From: Bacillota bacterium
GTDB taxonomy: Bacteria > Bacillota > Clostridia > Oscillospirales > Ruminococcaceae
Direction of reading: 5' to 3'
DNA: 32,435 nt
Assembly: GCA_023396215.1 (NCBI GenBank)
Contig: JAEWWW010000023.1
Span: 1-32,435, forward strand
The position numbers were made by a program, and so were the translations under genes. Below, one piece after another: positions 23,287-30,262 of the stretch (the stretch's first letter is position 1; every line of letters begins with the position of its first letter). The notes under the pieces were generated by a model, which searched no databases, was not told where the DNA came from, and was given only the letters and a program-made list of their open reading frames with translations.

Positions 23287-23573
23287 GCTTCCAGCTTCAG
23301 GGCGCTGCGTACCCCCGCTTCAATCTCCTGCTCGCTCAGGGCGTTTCTCAGCCCGATGATGGGCGTTTTAATGCTGGGGTCATTCAAATTTTCTGCCAGC
23401 GCCGCCATGGTGAAGATGACGTCATACTTGTTCATCTCACTTTTAGAGTTGCCAATGCTGCCGTGGGTCACCTCGGCCTCCAGCCCCAGACTGGCACAAA
23501 CCGCCGCAATCTTCTTCTGGATGAGCATGCTGGTGCCGATCCCGGCACCGCACGCCGCCAAAATTTTGATCAT
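23283..23573 (-). CDS. PTS IIB subunit, ascorbate/galactitol type
   Basis: A 96-residue protein, MIKILAACGAGIGTSM, with phosphorylatable Cys8 in the CGAGIGTS loop. Its size and fold class match SgaB/GatB-type IIB proteins. It accepts phosphate from a IIA protein and passes it to the incoming sugar at the IIC channel. It begins 2 bases after the IIC stop and overlaps the sulfatase start by 4 bases. No IIA gene is found in this operon. Confidence 0.9.
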   Translation of the reverse strand: MIKILAACGAGIGTSMLIQKKIAAVCASLGLEAEVTHGSIGNSKSEMNKYDVIFTMAALAENLNDPSIKTPIIGLRNALSEQEIEAGVRSALKLEA

Positions 23574-23575
23574 GC

Positions 23576-25003
23576 TTACACGCCCTTACTCTTAAAATAG
23601 TTTTCTTTGTCTTTGCTCAGATAGTACTGGAGCTGGGGGATGGCCAGCATGATTGCGGCGGAAATCATGACGCCCACCAATGCGAACTGCTTGAAGAGCC
23701 CGCCCAGGACAAGCCATACCGAGGAGAAGTCAAAGTTGCCATACCAGCCGCCGAAGGCTGCCAGACCGAACATGGTGATGCCCAGCGCGCCGCCCAGCAC
23801 CTGGATGACGCCTGAGAGGAAGGGGAGGACCATGGCCGCCTTCACGCCGCCCCGGTTGTTGGCGTAGACAGCGATGGTGGCATTGTCAAAGAAGAGGGGC
23901 ACAAAACCCGAAATGATGAGAATGGGTGAGCGGAAGAGAATGAGGCAGAGGATGGTGACAAACTGCCCCAGCGTCCCGCACAGAAAGCCGAGGGTGACGG
24001 TGTTGGAGGAGGCGAACCCATAGGTTGCCACGCAGTCCACGGCGGGGATGGCACCCTTGAGAAGACGGGAGGAGATGCCCTCAAAGCTCTGGGTAATCTC
24101 ACTCACCACCATCTTTACGCCGGTCTGCAAAATGATGAAACTGACTGCGAAGGAGATGCTCTTGGAGATGACGTAAATGCCGTAGGCTACGCTGCTGACG
24201 GCCTTTTCGTCAAACTTCAGCATGGTATCCTGCCCCAGCGTCAGCAGAATGGTGCCGAACATGAGAAGCATGATGATGCAGGTGCCAATGACATTGTCGG
24301 AGAAGATTCTCAGGCTGTTCGGCAGCTTGATGTTCTCCACGCTGTCCTCTTTCTTACCCAGCTTGGGCGCAATGCGGTCGGTCAGCCAGATGGCCAGCAT
24401 CTGGGCGTGCCCCACGGCAAAGACCCGCTCACCCGCCAGGCGCTCGGTGGGCTCCACCGTCAGGTTGGAGAAAACCGCCCAGTAGAGGCCGATAAGGATG
24501 CCCACGATGACCGCGCCGTTGAAGTTTCGGAAAGCGGGCATAGCGAAGAAAACCATCCAGGTCAAAAAACCGGTCTGCTTTACCATCAGGTGCCCGGTGG
24601 TATAGAGGGTGCGCACCTTGGTAAAACGCTGAAACGCCACCAGAACGATGTTGACCATAAAGCCAATCAGAAGCACCACCATCGTCCACGAAAGGGACGC
24701 CCCGATGGACTCAATGGCCTTATTGGCCGCGGCAAAGCCGAAGTTAGAATCTATGACCGCCGCGTTGATGCTGAACTTATTCATGAGGGCGTTCAAAATT
24801 GGTGTAAAGCCAGTGTTCATGCCGGAGGAGCCGACCTTAAGAATCATGTAGCCTACCAGCGCTTTCAAAAATCCGCCAAAAGCCTGAAGGAGCCCCTTTT
24901 TCAGGAGCAGATACCCGATAAAGACGAGAATGCCGATGAAATACTCCGGCTGGCCCAAAATATTTTGGAAGATCCAGTTAAAGCCGCTGAGAATAACATC
25001 CAT
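23576..25003 (-). CDS. PTS IIC subunit, ascorbate (UlaA/SgaT) type
   Basis: A 475-residue membrane protein with about eleven hydrophobic segments. Features of the UlaA-type IIC family include the long N-terminal helix pair with GYLLLKKG, the MNKFSINAAVIDSNFGF segment, VGHAQMLAIWLTDRI near residue 200, and the SSNTVTLGFLCGTLGQ stretch in the second half. GGGAGGTAAATTAAT leads to the ATG at 25003. It is the first gene of the operon IIC-IIB-sulfatase. It carries sugars into the cell with phosphorylation. Despite the family name the substrate need not be ascorbate; the sulfatase suggests a sulfated sugar. Confidence 0.92.
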   Translation of the reverse strand: MDVILSGFNWIFQNILGQPEYFIGILVFIGYLLLKKGLLQAFGGFLKALVGYMILKVGSSGMNTGFTPILNALMNKFSINAAVIDSNFGFAAANKAIESIGASLSWTMVVLLIGFMVNIVLVAFQRFTKVRTLYTTGHLMVKQTGFLTWMVFFAMPAFRNFNGAVIVGILIGLYWAVFSNLTVEPTERLAGERVFAVGHAQMLAIWLTDRIAPKLGKKEDSVENIKLPNSLRIFSDNVIGTCIIMLLMFGTILLTLGQDTMLKFDEKAVSSVAYGIYVISKSISFAVSFIILQTGVKMVVSEITQSFEGISSRLLKGAIPAVDCVATYGFASSNTVTLGFLCGTLGQFVTILCLILFRSPILIISGFVPLFFDNATIAVYANNRGGVKAAMVLPFLSGVIQVLGGALGITMFGLAAFGGWYGNFDFSSVWLVLGGLFKQFALVGVMISAAIMLAIPQLQYYLSKDKENYFKSKGV

Positions 25004-25109
25004 ATTAATTTACCTCCCTTTTTACTGTGACCCTAATTCCCCTGTAGTGCTGCTATCCTGATTTCCCCACCCTGTTTCCCCACCCTTCTCTTGCCAACTC
25101 AAACACAAA

Positions 25110-25127
25110 ACGAACAAAAACGTTCGT
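25110..25127 (-). promoter_or_regulatory. Operator-like dyad for the PTS-sulfatase operon
   Basis: ACGAAC (25110-25115) and GTTCGT (25122-25127) form an exact inverted repeat with a 6-base spacer. It lies just downstream of the predicted start (about 25133) of the minus-strand operon, a position suited to repression by the divergent DeoR-type protein. Confidence 0.55.
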
Positions 25128-25139
25128 GTTATATTCATG

Positions 25140-25168
25140 ATTTTAGCTTTATTGCGCATAAAGTGCAA
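25140..25168 (-). promoter_or_regulatory. Promoter of the PTS-sulfatase operon
   Basis: On the minus strand TTGCAC (25168-25163) and TAAAAT (25145-25140) are exactly 17 bases apart. The long leader of about 130 bases before the IIC ATG includes the operator-like dyad. Confidence 0.6.
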
Positions 25169-25312
25169 GATATTTTTTTATTTACAACAAAAAATAACAA
25201 TTATTACAAACAGAAGCTGTTTAATTGAATGTATCTTACAATTTTTAAATTTTAGATTCTATTTTATGAACGATATATTTGAATTTAATCATAAAAAACT
25301 GGAAAGGCCCTC

Positions 25313-25341
25313 TTGAACTATAGGAGCAAACATGATACATT
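25313..25341 (+). promoter_or_regulatory. Possible promoter of the DeoR-type regulator gene
   Basis: TTGAAC (25313-25318), 17 bases, then TACATT (25336-25341). It would start the message near 25348, ahead of the ribosome binding site at 25372-25376. It conflicts with use of the leader frame at 25332. Confidence 0.4.
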
Positions 25342-25385
25342 TAGGATATTACAGGGTAAACACACCTTAAATGAGGTTGGCTTTC

Positions 25386-26192
25386 ATGAAAAACAGCAAG
25401 GAAATCATTCGTAAACGGCAGCAAGCCATCCTGCAGCGCCTGAAGGATGAGCGTACGGTTTGTGTGGGCGACTTGGTGGAGGAACTGGCGGTTTCCCCCA
25501 TTACCATCCGGCGCGACCTGCAGACCTTTGAAGAGCAAGGGCTGGTCAACCGGTTCCATGGAGGAGCGACCATCATCGACGGTGCGCTGGCCGAGCAGCC
25601 CACGCCTGAGGAACCCGGGCGTACAGACGCGGCGCCGCGCAATTTGATACAGGAGTCCTCAAAGGAGCGCATTGCACGGCATGCCGCGTCCCTGGTGGAA
25701 AGCGGCGACACAATTTTCCTCAACTCCAGTTCGACCGCCCTGCTCCTGCTGAACTATCTCGGTGGCAAGCGGGTCACCGTTGTCACCAATAACGGCAAAG
25801 CGCTGTTGGTGGCACGGGACCCCAACGTCGAGCTGGTGCTCACCGGCGGCGAGATCTATCCCTATAAGCAGTCCATGATAGGAGATTTGGCCATCGGCGC
25901 GCTAAAAAAAATTGTGGCCGACAAGGCTTTTATTGGGGTCAGCGGCATCAACGCCCAAAACGGCGTGACAAGCTCTGTCCTGCAGGAAACTGCCATCAAC
26001 CGCCTGATGATGAAACAGTGTAACGATAACTGTTTCGTACTGGCCGACAGCTCTAAGGTGGGGCTCCAAAACAACTTCTTCAGCGGCCCCATCCAACTGG
26101 TGAAAACGCTCATCACCGACGAGGAGGCCAATGTGGTGGAGGTAGAGCGCATTCGCCTTATGGGCGTTCGGATTATCAAGGTCGGCCGGTAA
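25386..26192 (+). CDS. DeoR/GlpR-family transcriptional regulator
   Basis: A 268-residue protein. The N-terminal HTH (about residues 12-60, with VGDLVEELAVSPITIRRDLQTFEEQGLVNRFHGGA) is the classic DeoR signature. The C-terminal sugar-phosphate-sensing domain follows (about 80-240), with SSSTALLLLNYL, VTVVTNNGKAL and ADSSKVG. The ATG at 25386 is chosen because TGAGG lies 9 bases ahead; an in-frame ATG at 25371 has no site. It diverges from the PTS-sulfatase operon and is almost certainly its repressor, relieved by a phosphorylated sugar made by the PTS. Confidence 0.93.
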   Translation: MKNSKEIIRKRQQAILQRLKDERTVCVGDLVEELAVSPITIRRDLQTFEEQGLVNRFHGGATIIDGALAEQPTPEEPGRTDAAPRNLIQESSKERIARHAASLVESGDTIFLNSSSTALLLLNYLGGKRVTVVTNNGKALLVARDPNVELVLTGGEIYPYKQSMIGDLAIGALKKIVADKAFIGVSGINAQNGVTSSVLQETAINRLMMKQCNDNCFVLADSSKVGLQNNFFSGPIQLVKTLITDEEANVVEVERIRLMGVRIIKVGR

Positions 26193-26228
26193 TGGCCGTT
26201 TAGCAGGCATAAAAAAGGAGAGAACGTT

Positions 26229-26405
26229 ATGCCGATTTGCAAACAATGCCAATGCCGGATGGATGAGGGGTATATGCTTAAAGCAGATACCTATGGGGCG
26301 GTCAGGATTGAACGTAGAGAACCCAAAGCGGGAGGGATTAAAGTGGCGATCTGCCCCGATTGTGGTGAGATATCAATGTATCTGGATAAGGATACCTTCA
26401 GATAG
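26229..26405 (+). CDS. Small zinc-ribbon protein
   Basis: A 58-residue frame with an AAAAAGGAGA site before the ATG. It carries two Cys pairs, CKQC (residues 4-7) and CPDC (residues 42-45), with basic residues in between (VRIERREPKAGG). This is the pattern of a single zinc ribbon, usually nucleic-acid-binding or part of a small regulator. It lies 36 bases after the DeoR-type gene and may be cotranscribed with it. No specific function can be given. Confidence 0.75.
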   Translation: MPICKQCQCRMDEGYMLKADTYGAVRIERREPKAGGIKVAICPDCGEISMYLDKDTFR

Positions 26406-26539
26406 CTTGTTTCTGCTTCATACCTGCAAGTTGGCAGCGGCTATGCCAGCGGCGCTACATGGCATCCACAGCCGCCCCCGGCATTGCCGGGCGGGGCAAA
26501 CAGATAAAACAACCGGTCAAAGCGGGGAGGAAGAATGCC

Positions 26540-26935
26540 ATGGAACCCTACGGCAAAGAAGAACTGCGGGAAGCGGCCTGGGCGGTTGCTTCCACCATCG
26601 GCAAGAGCGAGAAGGCAAAGCTGAAGCTGAAGGCGGATAGCTGGCAGTACCGGATGACCGTGCAGTCGTTGGGGGCGCACGCCATCGCGCTGGAGCTGAT
26701 AAACCGGGCGCTGGAAGCAGACACAGCCAAAGCTCCGGCGGGCGGCTACCCCAAAGCGGAGCTGGAGGAGGCCCTCGAGGCGATTGCGGAGGTGATTGGC
26801 AGGGTAGAGAAGGTTCTGCCCAAGTTTGAGGCTGGTACGCCCCAGCATACCCTCGCCGTGCGCCGGATAAAGGCGCTGCAGCTTTCGACGGCCCTCATTA
26901 CAGAGGAGCTGGGGCTGCAAGCGGGGGAGCGTTAA
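26540..26935 (+). CDS. Small helical protein with an internal duplication, function unknown
   Basis: A 131-residue protein, no recognised family. Two halves of about 57 residues can be aligned: residues 3-60, starting PYGKEELREAAWAVASTIGK, and residues 70-127, starting GYPKAELEEALEAIAEVIGR. They share the pattern K-x-EL-x-EA, an IG(K/R) and EK pair, and a later A-x-x-L-x-x-x-L helix. Each half looks like a two- or three-helix bundle rich in Ala, Glu and Lys. GGGGAGG lies 10 bases before the ATG at 26540; the frame extends upstream but without a site. No signal peptide, so cytosolic. It is followed by a terminator. Confidence 0.75.
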   Translation: MEPYGKEELREAAWAVASTIGKSEKAKLKLKADSWQYRMTVQSLGAHAIALELINRALEADTAKAPAGGYPKAELEEALEAIAEVIGRVEKVLPKFEAGTPQHTLAVRRIKALQLSTALITEELGLQAGER

Positions 26936-26961
26936 CCCGCCCCGGTTTTTTGAACGCCCTC

Positions 26962-26987
26962 AAGGCCCCCCATATGAGGGGCCTTTT
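26962..26987 (+). terminator. Terminator after the duplicated helical protein gene
   Basis: AAGGCCCC (26962-26969) pairs with GGGGCCTT (26978-26985); the T-run is short (four T's). It probably ends the group that begins with the DeoR-type gene. Confidence 0.65.
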
Positions 26988-27077
26988 CTGCTGCCGCCGC
27001 GCCCTGCGGCTCTGGCCCGCCTGCCTGCGGGGTAAGCGGCCATTGCCTATTATCAAAGTGGTTTTACAGCCGCATCA

Positions 27078-27111
27078 AAAAGCCCTGCCGGTAAACCGCG
27101 GCAGGGCTTTT
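27078..27111 (-). terminator. Bidirectional terminator downstream of the 51-residue gene
   Basis: AAAAGCCCTGCCG (27078-27090) pairs with CGGCAGGGCTTTT (27099-27111). In the minus direction it ends with five T's, 30 bases after the small gene's stop. Confidence 0.8.
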
Positions 27112-27140
27112 GAGAAGTATAACCCCCGGCAGAGGGCTGC

Positions 27141-27296
27141 TCAGCGCTGGGTATTGGGGCCCAGCGCCTCTTTTTTGGCGTTGTGGGGCAGCGGGCTTTG
27201 GGTGGCTGCGGTGGCGGCGTTTTGGGTGGCGGGCAGGGTTTTATCCTTGCCGCCGGTTTTTTTGCGGGGGAGCTTTGCGTCGGCTTCCTTGGGCAT
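27141..27296 (-). CDS. Small basic hypothetical protein
   Basis: A 51-residue minus-strand frame, MPKEADAKLPRKKTGG at the start and KKEALGPNTQR at the end. It is rich in Lys, Ala, Thr, Pro and Gln and has no Cys or hydrophobic segment, so it is probably disordered and cytosolic. Three signs support it as a real gene: GAGGTGA six bases before the ATG, a terminator 30 bases after the stop, and no overlapping gene on the other strand. No family is recognised. A role as a spore or nucleic-acid-associated small protein would be guesswork. Confidence 0.6.
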   Translation of the reverse strand: MPKEADAKLPRKKTGGKDKTLPATQNAATAATQSPLPHNAKKEALGPNTQR

Positions 27297-27600
27297 ACAA
27301 TCACCTCGTTTCTATCATCGTTGGGCTGCGTCGGCTTTGTCCGGGCGCGCCCTCTCTTTGTCTGTTAGTTTATCCGCCGGGGGAGCCATCCATCCCCTTT
27401 CTAAGAGGTCAATTTGCACAAGACAATCGTTTGCCTAATTTTTTCTTGTATCACTAAGGGCAAATGATATACTGAGGTCACAAAGTTTTTGCGTAAAAAA
27501 AGCGATTTATATGCAAGGTGCACCAGTTTTTGCAGAACTACTCAGCAATCGTTTGTGATGAAAGGAGGGTGGGTCGCTGCTCTGCGCCGCGACCATCACT
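27297..27600. other. Intergenic control region of the ABC transporter operon
   Basis: About 300 bases with the likely plus-strand promoter (27446-27473). CAATCGTTTG occurs twice (27425-27434 and 27546-27555), and TTTGCC/GGCAAA are set as an inverted pair (27430-27435 and 27459-27464). These could be regulator sites. I see no gene; the frames across it are shadows. Confidence 0.5.
27446..27473 (+). promoter_or_regulatory. Probable promoter of the ABC transporter operon
   Basis: TTGTAT (27446-27451), 16 bases, then TATACT (27468-27473). Start near 27480. It lies between the two CAATCGTTTG copies. Confidence 0.5.
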
Positions 27601-28428
27601 ATGCCGAATACTGTAACTCAAAGCGCCGCACCCACACAGGCGCCGTCCCGTTCGGGCAAGCTCAAGGATTTCAGCGAGGCCCCAAAAAAGATACGCAACA
27701 CCATCATGCTCTGCTCTTTGCTGGGCGGCCTGCTTGCATGGTATCTGCTTTCGCGCCACGAGGTGATAGGCATCATTCTGGCGGGGCCGGATGACGTTAT
27801 CCGCAAAGGCCTGATGGAAGAATGGGCCGCCGGCCGCCTTCAGATGAACATCCTCTACTCGCTGTGGCGTGTTCTGGGAGGGTGGGGTCTGGCCTTTTTG
27901 TGCGCGGTACCCATATCCTTCATCATGGGCTGGTACCGCAACGTAAAGTATGTCCTCGACCCATGGATACAGTTTCTGCGCACCATCCCGCCCATCGCCC
28001 TCATCCCGCTGGTTATCCTCTTTATGGGCATCGGCGAAGAAGCCAAGCTTATTGTTATCTTTATCACCTCCTTTTTGGTGATGGTGGTTACCATCTACCA
28101 GGGGGTGCGCAATGTGGACCTTACGCTGGTAAAGGCGGCCTACACCTTCGGCGCGCCGGATTTTGATATCTTCTTCCGGGTCATCGTTCCCGCGTCCTTC
28201 CCCTACATACTGGTGGCGGCCCGGCTGGGGGTATCCACCGCCCTGACCACCCTGATTGCCGCGGAGATGACCGGCACCATCTACGGGCTGGGCAACATGA
28301 TACAGGAAGCGCAGCTCTATTTCCGCATGGATAAGGTAATGCTGGGGATTATCTGCATCGGAACCATTGGCTTTGCCATGGACCGGTTGCTGCTCTTTAT
28401 CGAAAAGAAGCTGACCGGCTGGCAGTAA
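27601..28428 (+). CDS. ABC transporter permease, SsuC/TauC (nitrate/sulfonate/taurine) family
   Basis: A 275-residue protein with about six hydrophobic segments. The family's cytoplasmic loop is clear near residues 175-215: VKAAYTFGAPDFDIFFRVIVPASFPYILVAARLG, the EAA-type contact site for the ATPase. An upstream WRVLGGWGLAF segment also fits. The start is uncertain. The ATG at 27601 lies some 30 bases after the strong AAAGGAGGG at 27561, whereas an in-frame CTG at 27577 sits 7 bases after it. It is the first gene of an operon with the ATPase, a Gfo/Idh/MocA enzyme, an isomerase and a binding lipoprotein. Substrates in this permease family are small anions and aromatic or pyrimidine compounds, but the neighbours suggest a sugar derivative. 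Confidence 0.88.
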   Translation: MPNTVTQSAAPTQAPSRSGKLKDFSEAPKKIRNTIMLCSLLGGLLAWYLLSRHEVIGIILAGPDDVIRKGLMEEWAAGRLQMNILYSLWRVLGGWGLAFLCAVPISFIMGWYRNVKYVLDPWIQFLRTIPPIALIPLVILFMGIGEEAKLIVIFITSFLVMVVTIYQGVRNVDLTLVKAAYTFGAPDFDIFFRVIVPASFPYILVAARLGVSTALTTLIAAEMTGTIYGLGNMIQEAQLYFRMDKVMLGIICIGTIGFAMDRLLLFIEKKLTGWQ

Positions 28429-28441
28429 GGAGGGTATTCTG

Positions 28442-29221
28442 ATGAGTGAGCCAAAGATTGTAATCAAGGATGTGTGCAAGACCTACCGCAGTGCCAGAGG
28501 CACGGTACACGCCCTGCAAAATGTAAATTTGGATATCTACGACAACGAGTTTATCTGCATCGTCGGCCCCTCGGGCTGCGGCAAATCCACCCTGCTCAAC
28601 ATTCTGGCGGGGCTGGAGCCCTACGATTCCGGCACGGTAGCCATGGGCGAAACCCCCATTATCGGCCCGGGCAACGACCGCGGGGTTATCTTTCAGCAGT
28701 ACGCCCTTTTCCCCTGGCTGACGGTGCGTAAAAACGTGGAGTTTGGCCTGAAATACAAAAACTACTCCAAAGCTAAAATCCGCGAGGTAGCCGACCATTA
28801 CATCAGAATGGTGGATTTAACCGAATTTGCCGACCGCTACCCCAACGAGCTTTCGGGCGGCATGAAGCAGCGGGTGGCCATCGCCCGGGGCTATGCCATC
28901 AACCCCGCCGTGCTGCTGATGGACGAACCCTTCGGCGCGCTGGACGCGCAAACCAGAGCCCAGCTGCAGGAGGATTTGCTCCACACCTGGCAGCAGGAGC
29001 GCAAGACCTGCTTTTTCATTACCCACGACGTGGAGGAAGCGGTGCTGCTTTCTCAGCGGGTGGTCATCATGAGCGCCCGCCCCGGCAGGGTCAAGGAGAT
29101 TGTGGACATCGACCTGCCTTACCCCCGCAATCAGGAAACCAAGATGGACAGCCGGTTTATCGAGCTGAAAAACCGCATCTGGGCCAATGTATACAAGGAG
29201 TATCTGGAGGTGAAAAAATAG
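28442..29221 (+). CDS. ABC transporter ATPase, SsuB/TauB family
   Basis: A 259-residue nucleotide-binding subunit. Walker A GPSGCGKST is at residues 42-50, the Q-loop FQQ at 84-86, the signature LSGGMKQR at 137-144, Walker B VLLMDEP at 157-163, and the H-loop His within FITHDVEEAV. The motif FGALDAQTR and the C-terminal SARPGRVKEIVDIDLPYPR are typical of nitrate/sulfonate/taurine importers. GGAGGG precedes the ATG. It couples ATP hydrolysis to transport through the permease 13 bases upstream, and its stop abuts the next ATG. Confidence 0.95.
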   Translation: MSEPKIVIKDVCKTYRSARGTVHALQNVNLDIYDNEFICIVGPSGCGKSTLLNILAGLEPYDSGTVAMGETPIIGPGNDRGVIFQQYALFPWLTVRKNVEFGLKYKNYSKAKIREVADHYIRMVDLTEFADRYPNELSGGMKQRVAIARGYAINPAVLLMDEPFGALDAQTRAQLQEDLLHTWQQERKTCFFITHDVEEAVLLSQRVVIMSARPGRVKEIVDIDLPYPRNQETKMDSRFIELKNRIWANVYKEYLEVKK

Positions 29222-30262
29222 ATGAGCGTCCGAATAGGGATTATCGGCACCGGTGAAACGGTGGGGATTGCTCACTTTCACACCGAGGGCATCAAGCAGG
29301 ACCCCCGCGCCCATGTTGCGGCGGTCTATGACCTGAGCCGTGAAAAGGCCCAAACCTTCGTATCCGAGCACGGCCTGCAGGCGGTGGTCTGCGAAAGCTC
29401 CCGGCAGCTGCTGGAGCTGGTGGACGCCGTGGTCATCTGCACCCCCAACAGCACCCATATCCCCTATGTGCTGGAGGCGCTGCGGGCGGGCCGGGCCGTA
29501 TTTGTAGAAAAGCCCCTCAGCATCTCGCCGCAGCTCTGCCTGCCGGTGCTGGAGGAGCTCAGACAGCGCGACACCGTGAACATGATGGGCTTTATCTACC
29601 GCTACTCCAACCAGATGCGGGCGCTGAAGGATTTGATTCGCAGCGATATGGGCCGGGTATACACCTTCTCCGCCAGCTTTGGCGGCAAGCGGCTGGCCGA
29701 CCCCACACTGCCGCTGGAGTGGCGGATGCGCCGCTCACTTTCCGGCTCGGGCGCGCTGGGGGATTTCGGCAGCCATATGGTGGACGCCGCCAGCTTTACC
29801 GCGGGGCTGCGTTATGACCGGCTGCTGGCCCAGACCCAGACCTTCATCGAAAGCCGAGGTCCCGACCGGCAGGGCAACACCCAGGTAGAAAACGACGACG
29901 CCGCCGTTATGATTGGCACCGCCCGCAACGGCGCGCTTTCCACCTTTGTGGCCAGCCGCGTAGGCATGGAGGAGCTGACCGTCACCGTCACTGGCGAAGG
30001 CGGCATCGCCAAGCTTGCATTGGCAGAAAACGACCGGATATACTACACCCCCAAGACCATAGGCGGGGGGTATGCCGGTGAAACAAAAGTGATTACCGTA
30101 CCCTGGCAGCAGCATTTTGACGGATGGTTCTGCGACCAGATGCGCGGCTTTATCGACGCCCTCTGCGGAGAAACCAGCGGCGACATCGCCGATATTGCCC
30201 ATGGCTATTATGTGGAGGAGCTGCTGGCCGGGGCCGACGAATTTGCCAGGGAGGACGCGTGA
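29222..30262 (+). CDS. Gfo/Idh/MocA-family NAD(P)-dependent sugar oxidoreductase
   Basis: A 346-residue protein. The Rossmann N terminus reads IGIIGTGETVGIAHFH, then CTPNSTH (residues 73-79) and the EKP signature (96-98). The second domain has GSGALGDFGSHMVDAA with Asp181, His185 and Asp188 in the canonical order. The start directly follows the ATPase stop, and its own stop overlaps the next ATG (TGATG). It is therefore part of the transporter operon and probably oxidises or reduces the imported compound. It is distinct in sequence from the protein at 19748. Confidence 0.93.
   Translation: MSVRIGIIGTGETVGIAHFHTEGIKQDPRAHVAAVYDLSREKAQTFVSEHGLQAVVCESSRQLLELVDAVVICTPNSTHIPYVLEALRAGRAVFVEKPLSISPQLCLPVLEELRQRDTVNMMGFIYRYSNQMRALKDLIRSDMGRVYTFSASFGGKRLADPTLPLEWRMRRSLSGSGALGDFGSHMVDAASFTAGLRYDRLLAQTQTFIESRGPDRQGNTQVENDDAAVMIGTARNGALSTFVASRVGMEELTVTVTGEGGIAKLALAENDRIYYTPKTIGGGYAGETKVITVPWQQHFDGWFCDQMRGFIDALCGETSGDIADIAHGYYVEELLAGADEFAREDA

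Larger units (their letters stand above)
25004..25385. other. Divergent control region between the PTS operon and the DeoR-type gene
   Basis: A strongly AT-rich 382-bp stretch holding the minus-strand PTS promoter (25140-25168), an operator-like dyad (25110-25127), a plus-strand promoter candidate (25313-25341) and a possible 12-codon leader frame (25332-25370) with TAGGAG before its ATG. A further GAACGATA sequence near 25268 resembles an operator half-site. Confidence 0.6.
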
